This document shows, piece by piece, positions 17,299 through 27,159 of a DNA stretch of 64,000 bases; the stretch's first letter is position 1, and each line of letters opens with the position of its first letter. Under the pieces are notes generated by a model. It made no database searches. It saw nothing but the letters and a program-made list of their open reading frames with translations, and was not told the DNA's origin. The position numbers were made by a program, and so were the translations under genes. The stretch is from Polaribacter sp. SA4-12 (GTDB taxonomy: Bacteria; Bacteroidota; Bacteroidia; Flavobacteriales; Flavobacteriaceae): NCBI RefSeq assembly GCF_002163675.1, contig NZ_CP019334.1, positions 1,312,001 through 1,376,000 on the forward strand. The letters are read 5' to 3'.

Positions 17299-19554
17299 TT
17301 ATTTATTTTTAAGCGTAAAAGATGTTTTTAAACCTTGTGCTGCATTTGGGCCAACCCAAAGATTAAACTGACCTTCTTCTGCTGCTTTCACAATTTTATG
17401 ATTCACAAATTCTAAATCTTTAGATGATATTTTGAAAGAAACTTCTTTTGTTTCTCCCTTTTTTAAGAAAACATGTTGAAACCTTTTTAATTCTTTTATA
17501 GGTCTAGTTATACTACCTACAATATCTTGAATATATAATTGAGTAATCTCTTTACCGTCTTTAGTTCCTGTATTTGTTAAAGAAAACTTCACTTCTAAAT
17601 CTTCACTAAAATTGATATTATCCTTAGAAATTGTCAAATCAGAATATCTAAAAGTAGTATACGATAAACCATAACCAAAAGGAAAATGAGGTGTAAAACC
17701 AGCATCTAAATAATGAGATTTATTTCCTAAAGAACTTTGCCAAGCAGCAACTGGAATTTTATCGATCGGAATAAAGGTTACACTATCTGCAGGTCTCCCT
17801 GTATTTTTATGATTGTAGAAATACGGTAATTGTCCCGCTGTTTTTGGCCAAGAAACTGGCAATCTACCTTCTGGAGCTTTTATTCCATTAATAATTTCAT
17901 ATAAAGCTTCACCTCCCATTGTTCCTGGATGCCATGCCATTAAAACGGCTTCTGTTTCATCTATAATATTCGTAATTGTAATTGGTCTACCTGCCATGAT
18001 AATTAAAACAATAGGTTTTCCTGTTTTTGCAAGTTCATGTATCAATTCTTCTTGAATTCCTGGTAAATCCATATTTGCTCTACTATGTGCTTCACCAGAA
18101 AGAATAGCTTCTTCACCTCCAAAAAATAAAATAACATCAGATTTTTTTGCAATATCAATCGCTTCCTTAAATCCTTTTTTTGATTTATCTCGACTATAAT
18201 CTACCCCTTTTGCAAATTTAAAATTTGCATTTGCTTTTTGATAAGCATCTAAAGGTGTGTTTGTATGCTCTTTTTCTCCATCAAAAGCCCAAGTACCTAA
18301 TTGTTCATGTGGCGCATTTGCCAAAGGACCAATAATTGCAACATTTGTTTTTTCTGATATTGGTAAAATAGAATTCTTATTTTTTAATAATACTGTACTT
18401 TCTATTGCTGCTTTTTTAGCTTCTTTTATATGATTTTCAGCATAAAAATTACCAGTATGCTCTTTATTTCTATATGGATTTTCGAAAAGCCCTAATCTAA
18501 ATTTAACGCGTAAAATATTTCGAACAAACTCATTTAATTCTTCTATAGTTACCTTCTTTTCTTCGATTAACTCTTTTAAATGATTTTCATAAGCCTGACT
18601 AGTCATTTCCATATCTAATCCTGCTTTTGCGGCTAATTCTGCTGAGTGTTTTTCATCACTTGCAAAACCATGACTGACCATTTCTATAACAGAATCCCAA
18701 TCACTAACTACAAAACCATCAAAATGTAACTCATCTCTTAAAACATCTTTTAGCAGATATTTATTACCTGTTGCAGGAATTCCGTTTATCTCATTAAAAG
18801 CACTCATTACAGTTGCAGAACCAGCATCTACAGCAGCTTTAAATGGAGGTAAATAAACATTTCTTAAAAGAGGTTCATTTAAATTAACCGTATTATAATC
18901 TCTACCACCAATTGCTGCTCCATAACCAATATAATGCTTTGCAGAAGCTGCCATTCTAAATGGATTACTTAAGTCTTCTCCTTGAAACCCTTTAACATAT
19001 GCTGCTCCCAAAATTGTAGCTAAATATGGATCTTCTCCTGGAGATTCTGCTACTCTTCCCCAACGACTATCTCTAGCAATATCTAACATCGGTGCAAACG
19101 TCCATCTAATTCCTGCTGCTGAAGCTTCAAAAGCAGAAATTTCTGAAGTTTTTTCTACTATTTGTGCATTCCAAGTTGCTGCTAATCCCAATGGTATTGG
19201 AAAAATAGTTTTAAAACCATGAATAACATCTCTTCCAAAAATTAATGGAATTCCATTTGGACTTTCTTCTACAGCTAGTCTTTGTAATTCATCCACATAA
19301 TCTAGGTTCATAATATTTAAAAAAGCTCCAACATTCCCCTTTTTTACAGCTTCTTTTAAATTTTCTGGTAACGATTTTGCTCTACTAGAAACGCCTCTTA
19401 AATTGGTTTGTCCTATTTTTTCTTCAAGCGTCATTTTAGAAATTAACGCATCAATCTTTTTTTCATGAGTTGTATCTTTCACAAACGTCTGTTTGCTTTC
19501 TTTACAACCTAAAACAACTACTACCAATAATAGTAAAAGGAATGTTTTTTTCAT
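17299..19554 (-). CDS. GH3 beta-glucosidase, BglX type, lipoprotein
   Basis: 751 residues. Lipoprotein signal VVVLGCKES. GH3 N-terminal domain: MTLEEKIGQTN, IFGRDVIHGFKTIFPIPLG, MLDIARDSRWGR, GEDPYLA, KHYIGYG and VVSDWDS, in which D285 is the expected nucleophile. GH3 C-terminal domain: LLKNKNSILP, GEAHSRANMDLPG, MAWHPGTMGGEAL, SFPFGYGLSYT-like (HFPFGYGLSYTTF) and a C-terminal fibronectin-type domain. It releases terminal beta-linked glucose from oligosaccharides in the periplasm. It overlaps in operon spacing with SMP-30 (8 bases). It resembles E. coli BglX more than the second GH3 here, so the two likely cut different linkages. Confidence 0.95.
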   Translation of the reverse strand: MKKTFLLLLLVVVVLGCKESKQTFVKDTTHEKKIDALISKMTLEEKIGQTNLRGVSSRAKSLPENLKEAVKKGNVGAFLNIMNLDYVDELQRLAVEESPNGIPLIFGRDVIHGFKTIFPIPLGLAATWNAQIVEKTSEISAFEASAAGIRWTFAPMLDIARDSRWGRVAESPGEDPYLATILGAAYVKGFQGEDLSNPFRMAASAKHYIGYGAAIGGRDYNTVNLNEPLLRNVYLPPFKAAVDAGSATVMSAFNEINGIPATGNKYLLKDVLRDELHFDGFVVSDWDSVIEMVSHGFASDEKHSAELAAKAGLDMEMTSQAYENHLKELIEEKKVTIEELNEFVRNILRVKFRLGLFENPYRNKEHTGNFYAENHIKEAKKAAIESTVLLKNKNSILPISEKTNVAIIGPLANAPHEQLGTWAFDGEKEHTNTPLDAYQKANANFKFAKGVDYSRDKSKKGFKEAIDIAKKSDVILFFGGEEAILSGEAHSRANMDLPGIQEELIHELAKTGKPIVLIIMAGRPITITNIIDETEAVLMAWHPGTMGGEALYEIINGIKAPEGRLPVSWPKTAGQLPYFYNHKNTGRPADSVTFIPIDKIPVAAWQSSLGNKSHYLDAGFTPHFPFGYGLSYTTFRYSDLTISKDNINFSEDLEVKFSLTNTGTKDGKEITQLYIQDIVGSITRPIKELKRFQHVFLKKGETKEVSFKISSKDLEFVNHKIVKAAEEGQFNLWVGPNAAQGLKTSFTLKNK

Positions 19555-19562
19555 CGTTTGGT

Positions 19563-20537
19563 TTATTTACTTTGTTTATAAAAATTACTTTGTACTCCTT
19601 TAACACCTGGATTCACTTTATATACAGATCCTGCTAAAGGATATTTTTTTATTTCTTTCTCAGTCATATCTACACTTGCAGTAGTTATATATAAGATGTC
19701 TAAGTTTTCTCCTCCAAAAGCACAAGAAGTAATATTATGAGCAGGAACTTCTATTTTAGAAAGTACTTTTCCTGTCTTTGGATTAAATCTGATCACCGCA
19801 TTTCCATTCCACATACCAACCCAAAGCATATTTTCTTCATCAATGGTCATTCCATCAGGAAAACCTAAAGATTCTGGAATTTCAACTGCAATTTTTCCGT
19901 TTGATATTTCACCTGTTTCATTATTATAATCAAACTCTTTAATTGTAGAAGTTGGTGTATCGATGTAATACATTGTTTTTTTATCCGAAGTCCAAACAAT
20001 ACCGTTAGAAATTGTAACACTATCAATCTTCTTTTCTAAAATATTTTCTGATGTTATTGTATATAAATTTGCCTTTCCTTTTTCTTTATTAAAATGCATT
20101 GAGCCAACCCAAAACCTTCCTGCAGGATCACATTTTCCGTCATTTAATCTACTATCAGGTAATTCGCTTTTCATATCGGTGAATAAATTACTTTCACCAG
20201 TTTTTAGATTTATTTTATGAACACCATCTTCTAATGCAATCAAAGCTTCGATTTCAGTAAAAGGAACAACGGTACCTATTCTAGAGTTTGTATTTAATGT
20301 TCTATTAATTTTGGATTTTGGATTGTAAATATTTAATTGCTTTCCTTCAATATCAATCCAATATAATTCTTGGGTTTTATAATTCCATATAGCACCTTCT
20401 CCCAAAGTAGCTTCAATTTCATACTCTAGTGTTGCTACTTTTTTTGATGCTGTTACTTTGTCCACCTTTTGTTCTTTATTAGAATTACAAGCAAATAATA
20501 AAATTGAAAAAATTAAAAGCGATACTTTTTTAATCAT
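19563..20537 (-). CDS. SMP-30/gluconolactonase/LRE-type lactonase, lipoprotein
   Basis: 324 residues. Lipoprotein signal LLFACNSNK. The six-bladed propeller pattern of the family is clear: LGEGAIWNYKTQELYWIDIEG is the first blade (short motifs GEGAIW and YWIDIEG), NDGKCDPAGRFWVGSM, ISNGIVWTSD and FPDGMTIDEENMLW. The metal ligands expected for this family (Glu in GEGAIW, Asn near ISNGIVW, Asp in PDG) are present. Enzymes of this family hydrolyse sugar lactones to aldonic acids in a metal-dependent way. It lies between the GH3 gene and a broken esterase gene, 3-8 bases from each, so all are one transcript. Confidence 0.9.
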   Translation of the reverse strand: MIKKVSLLIFSILLFACNSNKEQKVDKVTASKKVATLEYEIEATLGEGAIWNYKTQELYWIDIEGKQLNIYNPKSKINRTLNTNSRIGTVVPFTEIEALIALEDGVHKINLKTGESNLFTDMKSELPDSRLNDGKCDPAGRFWVGSMHFNKEKGKANLYTITSENILEKKIDSVTISNGIVWTSDKKTMYYIDTPTSTIKEFDYNNETGEISNGKIAVEIPESLGFPDGMTIDEENMLWVGMWNGNAVIRFNPKTGKVLSKIEVPAHNITSCAFGGENLDILYITTASVDMTEKEIKKYPLAGSVYKVNPGVKGVQSNFYKQSK

Positions 20538-20540
20538 TTT

Positions 20541-21421
20541 TTAATTTTGTTTTTTAGATTTTGAAAACATCCACGGAATTAATTCTGCCTCTTGAAAAGC
20601 TTTTTTAAATGTGTCTCTATGACCAAGACTATATTCTGAATATCTAACATCTTTATTTACATTAGATAAAAGAGAATACATTTTTCTTGAACCTTCAACA
20701 GGATTCCATTTGTCTTTATTTCCATGAAAAATCCAAATAGGAATTTCTTTTATTTTGTTTATTTGATTAAGATCAGAATATCCTGCCATTGGTATTGCTG
20801 CTGCAAATAAATTAGGCTTTCTTGCTATAAAATCCCAAGTTCCAAAACCTCCCATAGATAAACCTGTTATATAAACTCGAGATGTATCTATTGCCTTCTC
20901 TGAAATTATTTTTTCTATTAATTCTAATGTAGCTTCACCAGATTCTGATGGTATTGGATTCATAATATAGGAACCATCTTTACCCAAACCTTTAAATGGT
21001 GTTTTTGGTGAATTTCCAATCCATTTTGCCCATTCTTATTTTCGGTCTTATTAGAACATTGGGGAACTAAAATATAACATGGATAATTTGCTTGTGATTG
21101 TGGAGTTATTAATGAATTTTCGTTCATAATTATTCCTGCGTTTCTATAAATTCGTGCGCCATTTTCTGTACCTCTTTCTCCTCTTCCGTGAAGAAAAATA
21201 ACCAATGGAATCTTTTTATTTTGATGAATGCTTGGAGTGAATAATCTATAAGGTAACTCTAAATTATTAGTAGCTTTATAAGCATTTCTAATCAATAAGC
21301 TATCAACATTTTCTAAAACTGATTTAAGTTCAATTTCTGAGGTTATTGTAGATGATTTTACCGGTTTACAGCTACAACAAAAAGAAATAAAAATGACTAT
21401 TATTAAGTTCTTATTTTTCAC
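20541..21421 (-). pseudogene. Alpha/beta-hydrolase (carboxylesterase) lipoprotein broken by a frameshift
   Basis: Two overlapping frames together make one esterase. The 5' part (GTG start at 21421, lipoprotein box near FCCSCKP) carries the fold start: LPYRLFTP, PLVIFLHGRGERG and CYILVPQC. The 3' part carries KWIGNSPKTPFKGLG in a shifted frame, then YITGLSMGGFGTWDF (nucleophile Ser in GLSMGG), GNKDKWNP (Asp) and LGHRDTF (His). The frame changes near 21033-21045, around AAAATAAGAATGGG, where one missing base explains it. A longer TTG start at 21445 is less likely. It is a relative of the intact esterase at 58037-58960. It may be a true pseudogene, a sequencing error or an assembly error. All catalytic residues are kept, so the event is recent or artificial. 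Confidence 0.8.
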
Positions 21422-21434
21422 TCTAAAAAGTTTA

Positions 21435-21470
21435 AAAAAAAGCAATATAAAGTAACTTTATACTGCTTTC
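21435..21470 (-). terminator. Intrinsic terminator after the second GH3 gene
   Basis: AGCAATATAAAG (21441-21452) pairs with CTTTATACTGCT (21456-21467) with one G-T pair and a 3-base loop. On the reverse strand the stem is followed by TTTTTTT. It lies between the GH3 stop at 21489 and the esterase start, so it may lower expression of the downstream genes. Confidence 0.75.
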
Positions 21471-21488
21471 CACATTTACTAACTCAAA

Positions 21489-23717
21489 TTAATCCAAATC
21501 AAACTTTATCTTTTTTATTATGTTATTTGATGCATTTCCTACATACAAATAATAAGTTCCTTTCTCAACAGACCAATCAGAAACTTCAGTATTATAATAT
21601 GCTAATTCTGATGCATCAATAGAAATTGTAACTGTTTTTTGCTCACCTTTTTCTAAATATACTTTCGTAAAACCTTTCAATTCTTTTAAAGCTCTTTTTA
21701 CTTTCGATTTATGTTTACCAATATATAATTGTACAACCTCAGCTCCTTCTCTATTTCCTGTATTAGAAACATTAAAAGTTACTTTTATTTGGTCTTTATT
21801 AGCATATTTTTTCTGATTTACTTTTACATCAGAGATTTCAAAATCAGTATAAGACAAACCAAAACCAAAAGCATATTGAGGTACTATTTTCTTTGTATCA
21901 AACCATCTGTACCCAACTAAAATATCTTCTTTATAATATTGATTTACGCCATCTCCAGGATACGAAGTTTCGCCAAAAGAATGCGCTCCATTATCTTTTA
22001 ATTTCTTCGGAAAAGAAAAAGGAAGTTTCCCTGAAGGATTTACATCTCCACTAACAATATCTGCAATTGCATGACCTGCCATACTTCCTAAATACCAAGT
22101 TTGTAAAATTCCTTTCGTTTTAGAAACCCAAGGCATTTCTACAGCATTTCCTGTTACTAATAAAAATCCGACTTCTTTATTAACTTCATAAATTCCGTTT
22201 AATAATTTTTCTTGTCCAAATGGCAATTTAAAAACTTTTCTATCTCCTCCTTCTGTATCTTGATGATAACTTTTATTTAAACCACCTATAAAAAGAACGA
22301 TGTCTGCTTTTTTAGCAACTTCAATTGCCTTTACATATAAAGAATCTTGATTTAAAGTTGCAGGAAGTGCTGCATTGTAGGCAGAAGCACCAGACTCATA
22401 ACCCATTGTATGAATTATAGTGGCATTTTTATATCTTGTTTTAATCCCTTCTAAGGGAGATATTTCAAAAAGAGGTTTTAATTGAGATGATCCTCCACCC
22501 CTTGTCATATTTCTTGTTGCATTTTCTCCTATAACAGCAATTGTTACTCCTTTTTTGTCTTCTATAGGGAAAAAATTATCTTCATTTTTTAATAAAACAA
22601 TCCCTTCTGTAGCTACTTTTCTTGCTACTTCATGATGTTCTTTATTGTTTAACTTTCCTAAAGATCTGTTTGGATTTAAGTTTGTACGATACACCAATCT
22701 TAAAATTCTACGCACTTTATCATCCAATAAATCTTCACTTAACTCCCCCTTTTTAATGGCTTCTAAAAATGGATTTGCTAAATAATAATAGTTATAATTA
22801 TCTTTTTTACTTACGCCTAAACCATCAGTTCCTGTACCCATCTCCATATCTAAGCCATATAAAGCTGCTTCTTTTGTGTTATGTGCAGACCCCCAATCAC
22901 TTATTACAACACCATCAAAACCCCAATCTGTTTTTAAAATTTTATTCAAAATTTTATGATGTGTTGTGTACTGACCTCTAAATTTATTATAAGCCCCCAT
23001 AAGAGACCAAACTTTTCCTTTTTGTACAGCGGCTTTAAATGCAGGTAAATAAATTTCATGTAATGCTCTATCACTAACTTCTACATTAATTTTATCTCTT
23101 AAATGTTCTTGATTGTTTAACACAAAATGCTTTACACAAGCTGCAACTCCATTTTTTTGAACACCTTTAACATAAGGAACAACCATCGTTGAAGCTAAAA
23201 AAGGATCTTCCCCTAAATATTCAAAGTTTCTACCATTGAATGGGGTTCTGTAAATATTTACACCTGGCCCCAATAAAACATCTTTTTCTCTATACCTAGC
23301 TTCTTCTCCCAAACTAAAACCATATTCTCCAGATAAATCAGGATTAAAACTTGCAGCTAAACAAGTTAAAGCAGGAAAAGCTGTAATTGCATCATTCGTC
23401 CAATTTGCTTCTCCCCAATCATCCCAAAGAATTTCTTCTCTAACTCCAAGAGGTCCATCAGACATCCATACTTCTGGTATCCCTAATCTAGAAACTCCTT
23501 CTGTACTAAATTTAGATTGTGCATGAGTCAATGCTATTTTTTCTTCAAGCGTTAAAACAGCAATAATGCTATCTATTTTTGCCTCTATATATACAGAACT
23601 AGTTTGATTTTTTTCTAATTGAATTTGTGGTATTTTATTTTGTCCATTTATAAATGAAATATGAAGACATAAAATAAAAGTTAGTATTGAAATATTTTTT
23701 TTAAACGCTACTCTCAT
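21489..23717 (-). CDS. GH3 beta-glucosidase with fibronectin-III-like C-terminus, secreted
   Basis: 742 residues with a cleavable signal peptide (ends near FINGQ, no lipobox). GH3 N-domain: MSDGPLGVREE, GPGVNIYRTPFNGRNFEYLGEDP is the family stretch (short motifs GPGVNIYR and NFEYLGEDP), KHFVLNNQE and VVISDWGSAHN, with D274 the expected nucleophile. GH3 C-domain: GGGSSQLKP, GGLNKSYHQDTEGGDR, LPFSFPKK; then a fibronectin-III-like end (NTGNREGAEVVQLYIG). The type fits periplasmic beta-1,3- or broad beta-glucosidases. It is the first gene of the reverse-strand group and faces the GH30 gene across a shared 322-base control region. Confidence 0.95.
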   Translation of the reverse strand: MRVAFKKNISILTFILCLHISFINGQNKIPQIQLEKNQTSSVYIEAKIDSIIAVLTLEEKIALTHAQSKFSTEGVSRLGIPEVWMSDGPLGVREEILWDDWGEANWTNDAITAFPALTCLAASFNPDLSGEYGFSLGEEARYREKDVLLGPGVNIYRTPFNGRNFEYLGEDPFLASTMVVPYVKGVQKNGVAACVKHFVLNNQEHLRDKINVEVSDRALHEIYLPAFKAAVQKGKVWSLMGAYNKFRGQYTTHHKILNKILKTDWGFDGVVISDWGSAHNTKEAALYGLDMEMGTGTDGLGVSKKDNYNYYYLANPFLEAIKKGELSEDLLDDKVRRILRLVYRTNLNPNRSLGKLNNKEHHEVARKVATEGIVLLKNEDNFFPIEDKKGVTIAVIGENATRNMTRGGGSSQLKPLFEISPLEGIKTRYKNATIIHTMGYESGASAYNAALPATLNQDSLYVKAIEVAKKADIVLFIGGLNKSYHQDTEGGDRKVFKLPFGQEKLLNGIYEVNKEVGFLLVTGNAVEMPWVSKTKGILQTWYLGSMAGHAIADIVSGDVNPSGKLPFSFPKKLKDNGAHSFGETSYPGDGVNQYYKEDILVGYRWFDTKKIVPQYAFGFGLSYTDFEISDVKVNQKKYANKDQIKVTFNVSNTGNREGAEVVQLYIGKHKSKVKRALKELKGFTKVYLEKGEQKTVTISIDASELAYYNTEVSDWSVEKGTYYLYVGNASNNIIKKIKFDLD

Positions 23718-24039
23718 ATTTGATAATTAATTTACTGTTGTCTGTTTTTTGATAAAACTACTTTTTAACAAGATATATGAATAAAACTAATTCAACTAAG
23801 ATTATAACATTTGTTGCAATTCCTTTAAAAGTCTAATTTTTTACATGCTGATAACACATTAGAGCTATCTTTTGCTTTAGATGTATCATAAATAAGTTTT
23901 TGTTGTTTTCAAGTTTAGAATACTTTAGTACTTATATAATAATGATTAAAAATTCATCAAAATCAAGAACTAATTAATGATTTTTCCAAAGAGAAAGATA
24001 AATTTAGTAAAACAATAATTTCTAAAAAGTGTAAATAAT
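23718..24039. other. Divergent control region between the GH3 and GH30 gene groups
   Basis: This 322-base AT-rich stretch has no reading frame of note and no good TAnnTTTG box on either strand (the nearest is TACTTTAG around 23921). Since two gene groups start outward from it, it most likely holds both promoters and binding sites for a regulator such as the HTCS. I see no clear operator repeat. Confidence 0.5.
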
Positions 24040-25509
24040 ATGAACTTTAAAAATTATATAATAATCCTCTTAGTTTTAATAATTGGGTGCTCAAAACCGA
24101 CAGTTAAAAAAGAGAATAAAACAAAAAACTTGCCTGAAATTAATTATTTGAATCAAAAAATTCAAGTTTATACAACAGCAAGAAACACCAATTTAAGGTT
24201 AACTAAAACAAATGAATTAACTTTTAAAGAAAAAATACAACCCCTAGAAACTGAAGTTGCAGTTTTTGTAAATCCAAATAAGACTTTTCAAAAATATTTA
24301 GGAATTGGAGGTGCTATTACTGACGCTTCTTCTGAAGTGTTTTCTAAGTTGAATGATTCTCAACAAAACAAATTTTTACAATCCTTATATGGTAAAGATG
24401 GTATTGGTTATAATATTATTAGAACGAGTATTCACAGTAGTGATTTTGGTTTGGGAAGTCATACGTATATTGATGAAGGAGATGCAGATTTAAAAACATT
24501 TTCAATAGAAAAAGATAGAAAAAAAAGAATTCCTTTAATTAAAAGAGCTATTGAATTAATTAAAGACGATGTCGTTTTTTATGCAAGTCCTTGGAGTCCC
24601 CCAGCTTTTATGAAGACTAATAAAAACATGTTAAATGGTGGTAAATTACTTCCAGAGTTTAGACAATCTTGGGCAAATTATTATGCGAAATTTATTAAAG
24701 CTTACGAAAAAGAAGGAATTCCTGTTTGGGGGTTAACCATTCAAAATGAACCAATGGCAGTTCAAAGATGGGAATCTTGTATTTACACTGCCGCAGAAGA
24801 AAGAGATTTTTTAAAGGATTATTTAGGACCAACCTTAGAAAAAGAAGGTTTAGGTGATAAAAACATTGTTGTTTGGGATCACAATAGAGATTTAATTTCC
24901 GACAGAGCAAATACTATTTTCGAAGATCCAGAAGCGTCAAAATATGCTTGGGGAATTGGTTTTCATTGGTATGAAACTTGGACTGGTGGTTTGCCAAAAT
25001 ATGATAACTTGAAAAACATAAATGAATCTTATCCTACTAAAAACATATTGTTTACAGAAGGTTGTCAAGAAAAATTTGATATTGAAAAATTACAGTTTTG
25101 GCCAAATGCAGAACGTTATGGAAATTCTATGATAAATGATTTTAATAGCGGAGTTGTAGGATGGACAGATTGGAATATCTTATTAGATGAAAGAGGTGGG
25201 CCAAATCACGTTCAGAACTTCTGTTTTGCACCAATTCATGCAAATACAAAAACTGGAGAGTTAATATATACACCAACTTATTATTACATCGGTCACTTTT
25301 CTAAATTTATAAAACCGGGTGCTTTACGTGTTAGTACAACAACGAGTAGAACAACAATAGAAAGCACTTCTTTTAAAAATAAAAATGGACAAATTGTAAC
25401 TGTAGTTATGAATAAAACAGATTCCAAAATAGTTTATAAACTGATTGTTGGAGATAGTGAAACGGAAGTTGAAATCGCTCCACGTGCAATGCAATCAATA
25501 ATTTATTAA
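24040..25509 (+). CDS. GH30-family glucanase/glucosylceramidase-type hydrolase, lipoprotein
   Basis: 489 residues. Lipoprotein signal LIIGCSKP. The GH30 pattern is complete: YLGIGGAITDASSEV, SPWSPPAFMKT, WGLTIQNEPMAVQ with the acid/base E237, GIGFHWYETW, ILFTEGCQE with the nucleophile E340, and GWTDWNILLDERGGPNH; a small beta-sandwich domain follows. GH30 enzymes in flavobacterial glucan loci cut beta-1,6-glucan or side chains of laminarin; the exact linkage cannot be read from sequence alone. It is the first gene of a four-gene + strand group (GH30, MFS, GPH, GH1) and probably works at the cell surface or in the periplasm. Confidence 0.94.
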   Translation: MNFKNYIIILLVLIIGCSKPTVKKENKTKNLPEINYLNQKIQVYTTARNTNLRLTKTNELTFKEKIQPLETEVAVFVNPNKTFQKYLGIGGAITDASSEVFSKLNDSQQNKFLQSLYGKDGIGYNIIRTSIHSSDFGLGSHTYIDEGDADLKTFSIEKDRKKRIPLIKRAIELIKDDVVFYASPWSPPAFMKTNKNMLNGGKLLPEFRQSWANYYAKFIKAYEKEGIPVWGLTIQNEPMAVQRWESCIYTAAEERDFLKDYLGPTLEKEGLGDKNIVVWDHNRDLISDRANTIFEDPEASKYAWGIGFHWYETWTGGLPKYDNLKNINESYPTKNILFTEGCQEKFDIEKLQFWPNAERYGNSMINDFNSGVVGWTDWNILLDERGGPNHVQNFCFAPIHANTKTGELIYTPTYYYIGHFSKFIKPGALRVSTTTSRTTIESTSFKNKNGQIVTVVMNKTDSKIVYKLIVGDSETEVEIAPRAMQSIIY

Positions 25510-25537
25510 ACTTATTTTTAAAGATTGAATAACAATT

Positions 25538-27082
25538 ATGAATAATAAAACATATACTATTTTTATCAGTTTTATAGTAGCTTTAGGTGGTTTTCTATTT
25601 GGTTTTGATGCTGGAATTATATCTGGAGTCATGTCTTATGCAGGACCAGAATTTAATTTAAATGAAATACAATCTGGTTGGGTAGTAAGTGCTCCTTCAT
25701 TTGCTGCAATGTTTGCAATGTTGTTTTCCGGGAGATTAAGTGATAAAATAGGAAGAAAAAAACTACTAATTTTTGTAGCCTTCCTGTATGCAATATCTGC
25801 TATTTTATCTGCTTTGTCTATTTCTTACGAAATGCTGTATATAGCAAGAATTATTGGTGGTATTGCTTTTGGTGCTGCCTTAGTTTTAGCTCCCATTTAT
25901 ATTGCAGAAATTTCTACAGCAGAAAATAGAGGGAAATTGGTTTCTCTACAACAACTGAACATCGTTTTTGGATTTTTTGCCGCTTTTTTAAGCAATTATT
26001 TTTTCAATAAATACAATACGCAAGAAAGTGCTTTTTTAACGGATGAAAATGTTTGGAGATGGATGTTGGGTGTAGAATTTATTCCTGCTGTTTTCTATTT
26101 TATCTTATTGTTTTTTGTTCCTAAAAGTCCACGTTGGTTGTATTTAAAAGGAAGCTTTGAAGAAGCTAAAAAAGTTCTAAATAAAATTCACGGTTCAGAA
26201 AGAGGAAGTCTAGAAATTGCTGCCATAGAAAAAAATATTCTAAAAGAAAAAAACAAATCTGAGTTAAAAATTAAAGACATCTTAAAACCTTCTTTACGCT
26301 TTATTTTAGTCGTTGGTTTGGTTGTTGGTGTTTTACAGCAAATTACTGGTATTAACGCTGTATATTTTTACGCAACATCCATTTTTAAACAGACAGGTAT
26401 TGGTACAGACGCTGCTTTTTCTTCTGGAGTTTTATTAAGCACAATTTCCGTTATTTTTACTTTTGTAGCTATTTATTTAATTGATAGAATGGGTAGAAGA
26501 CCTTTATTATTAATTGGTACAGCTGGTATTGCTATTAGTTTATTGTTATGTGCTTATGGTTTTAATCAAGCAACGTATCAATTATCAAAAGAAAAAATTA
26601 ATCAATTTGAGTTTTCTGATTCTCAAAAATTATTGCCTTTAGCAGATACATTATATAAAGACGATATTACCTTCAAGAACGAAGTAAAAGCTGCTTTAGG
26701 AAATAAGATTTATAGTAAAAATGACGGCGCTATTTTAGAAGCTGCAACAACAATTAATGCCAACTTAATATTAATAGGGATTTTAGGTTTTATTGCTTGT
26801 TTTGCATTCTCATTAGGACCAGTAATGTGGGTTTTATTATCAGAATTATATCCAATAAAATATCGAGGTTTGGCAATAGGAGTTATTGCTTTCATCAACT
26901 CATTAATTAGTTCTTTAGTACAACTCGTTTTTCCTTGGGAATTATCTCATTTAGGAAATGCCTTTACATTTTTCGTGTTTGGAGCTATCGCATTCGTTGG
27001 CTTTTTTATCATGTTAAAAATATTACCAGAAACTAAAGGGAAGTCTTTGGAAGAATTAGAAATTGAATTAATCAAAAACTAA
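25538..27082 (+). CDS. MFS sugar porter (XylE/GLUT-type)
   Basis: 514 residues with 12 predicted helices. Family motifs: GGFLFGFDAGIISGV, SGRLSDKIGRKK, IYIAEISTAENRG, PKSPRWLYLKG, QQITGINAVYFYA, DRMGRRPLLL, WVLLSELYPIKYRG and the C-terminal PETKGKSLEELE. It would import a monosaccharide such as glucose by proton symport or facilitated diffusion. An unusual segment of about 65 residues lies between helices 9 and 10 (near residues 345-410), longer than in XylE; it is hydrophilic and may be a periplasmic loop. It lies 28 bases after the GH30 gene. Confidence 0.93.
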   Translation: MNNKTYTIFISFIVALGGFLFGFDAGIISGVMSYAGPEFNLNEIQSGWVVSAPSFAAMFAMLFSGRLSDKIGRKKLLIFVAFLYAISAILSALSISYEMLYIARIIGGIAFGAALVLAPIYIAEISTAENRGKLVSLQQLNIVFGFFAAFLSNYFFNKYNTQESAFLTDENVWRWMLGVEFIPAVFYFILLFFVPKSPRWLYLKGSFEEAKKVLNKIHGSERGSLEIAAIEKNILKEKNKSELKIKDILKPSLRFILVVGLVVGVLQQITGINAVYFYATSIFKQTGIGTDAAFSSGVLLSTISVIFTFVAIYLIDRMGRRPLLLIGTAGIAISLLLCAYGFNQATYQLSKEKINQFEFSDSQKLLPLADTLYKDDITFKNEVKAALGNKIYSKNDGAILEAATTINANLILIGILGFIACFAFSLGPVMWVLLSELYPIKYRGLAIGVIAFINSLISSLVQLVFPWELSHLGNAFTFFVFGAIAFVGFFIMLKILPETKGKSLEELEIELIKN

Positions 27083-27159
27083 AAAAAGATTTACGACTGC
27101 CTATTTTATATAAATAGAAACCAACTACTTAACCACTAAACAACTTATACAATTAGAAG

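Noticed and set aside
21033..21045. Programmed ribosomal frameshift in the esterase gene
   Set aside because: No X-XXY-YYZ slippery site and no downstream pseudoknot could be seen at the shift; a base loss or a sequencing error is simpler.
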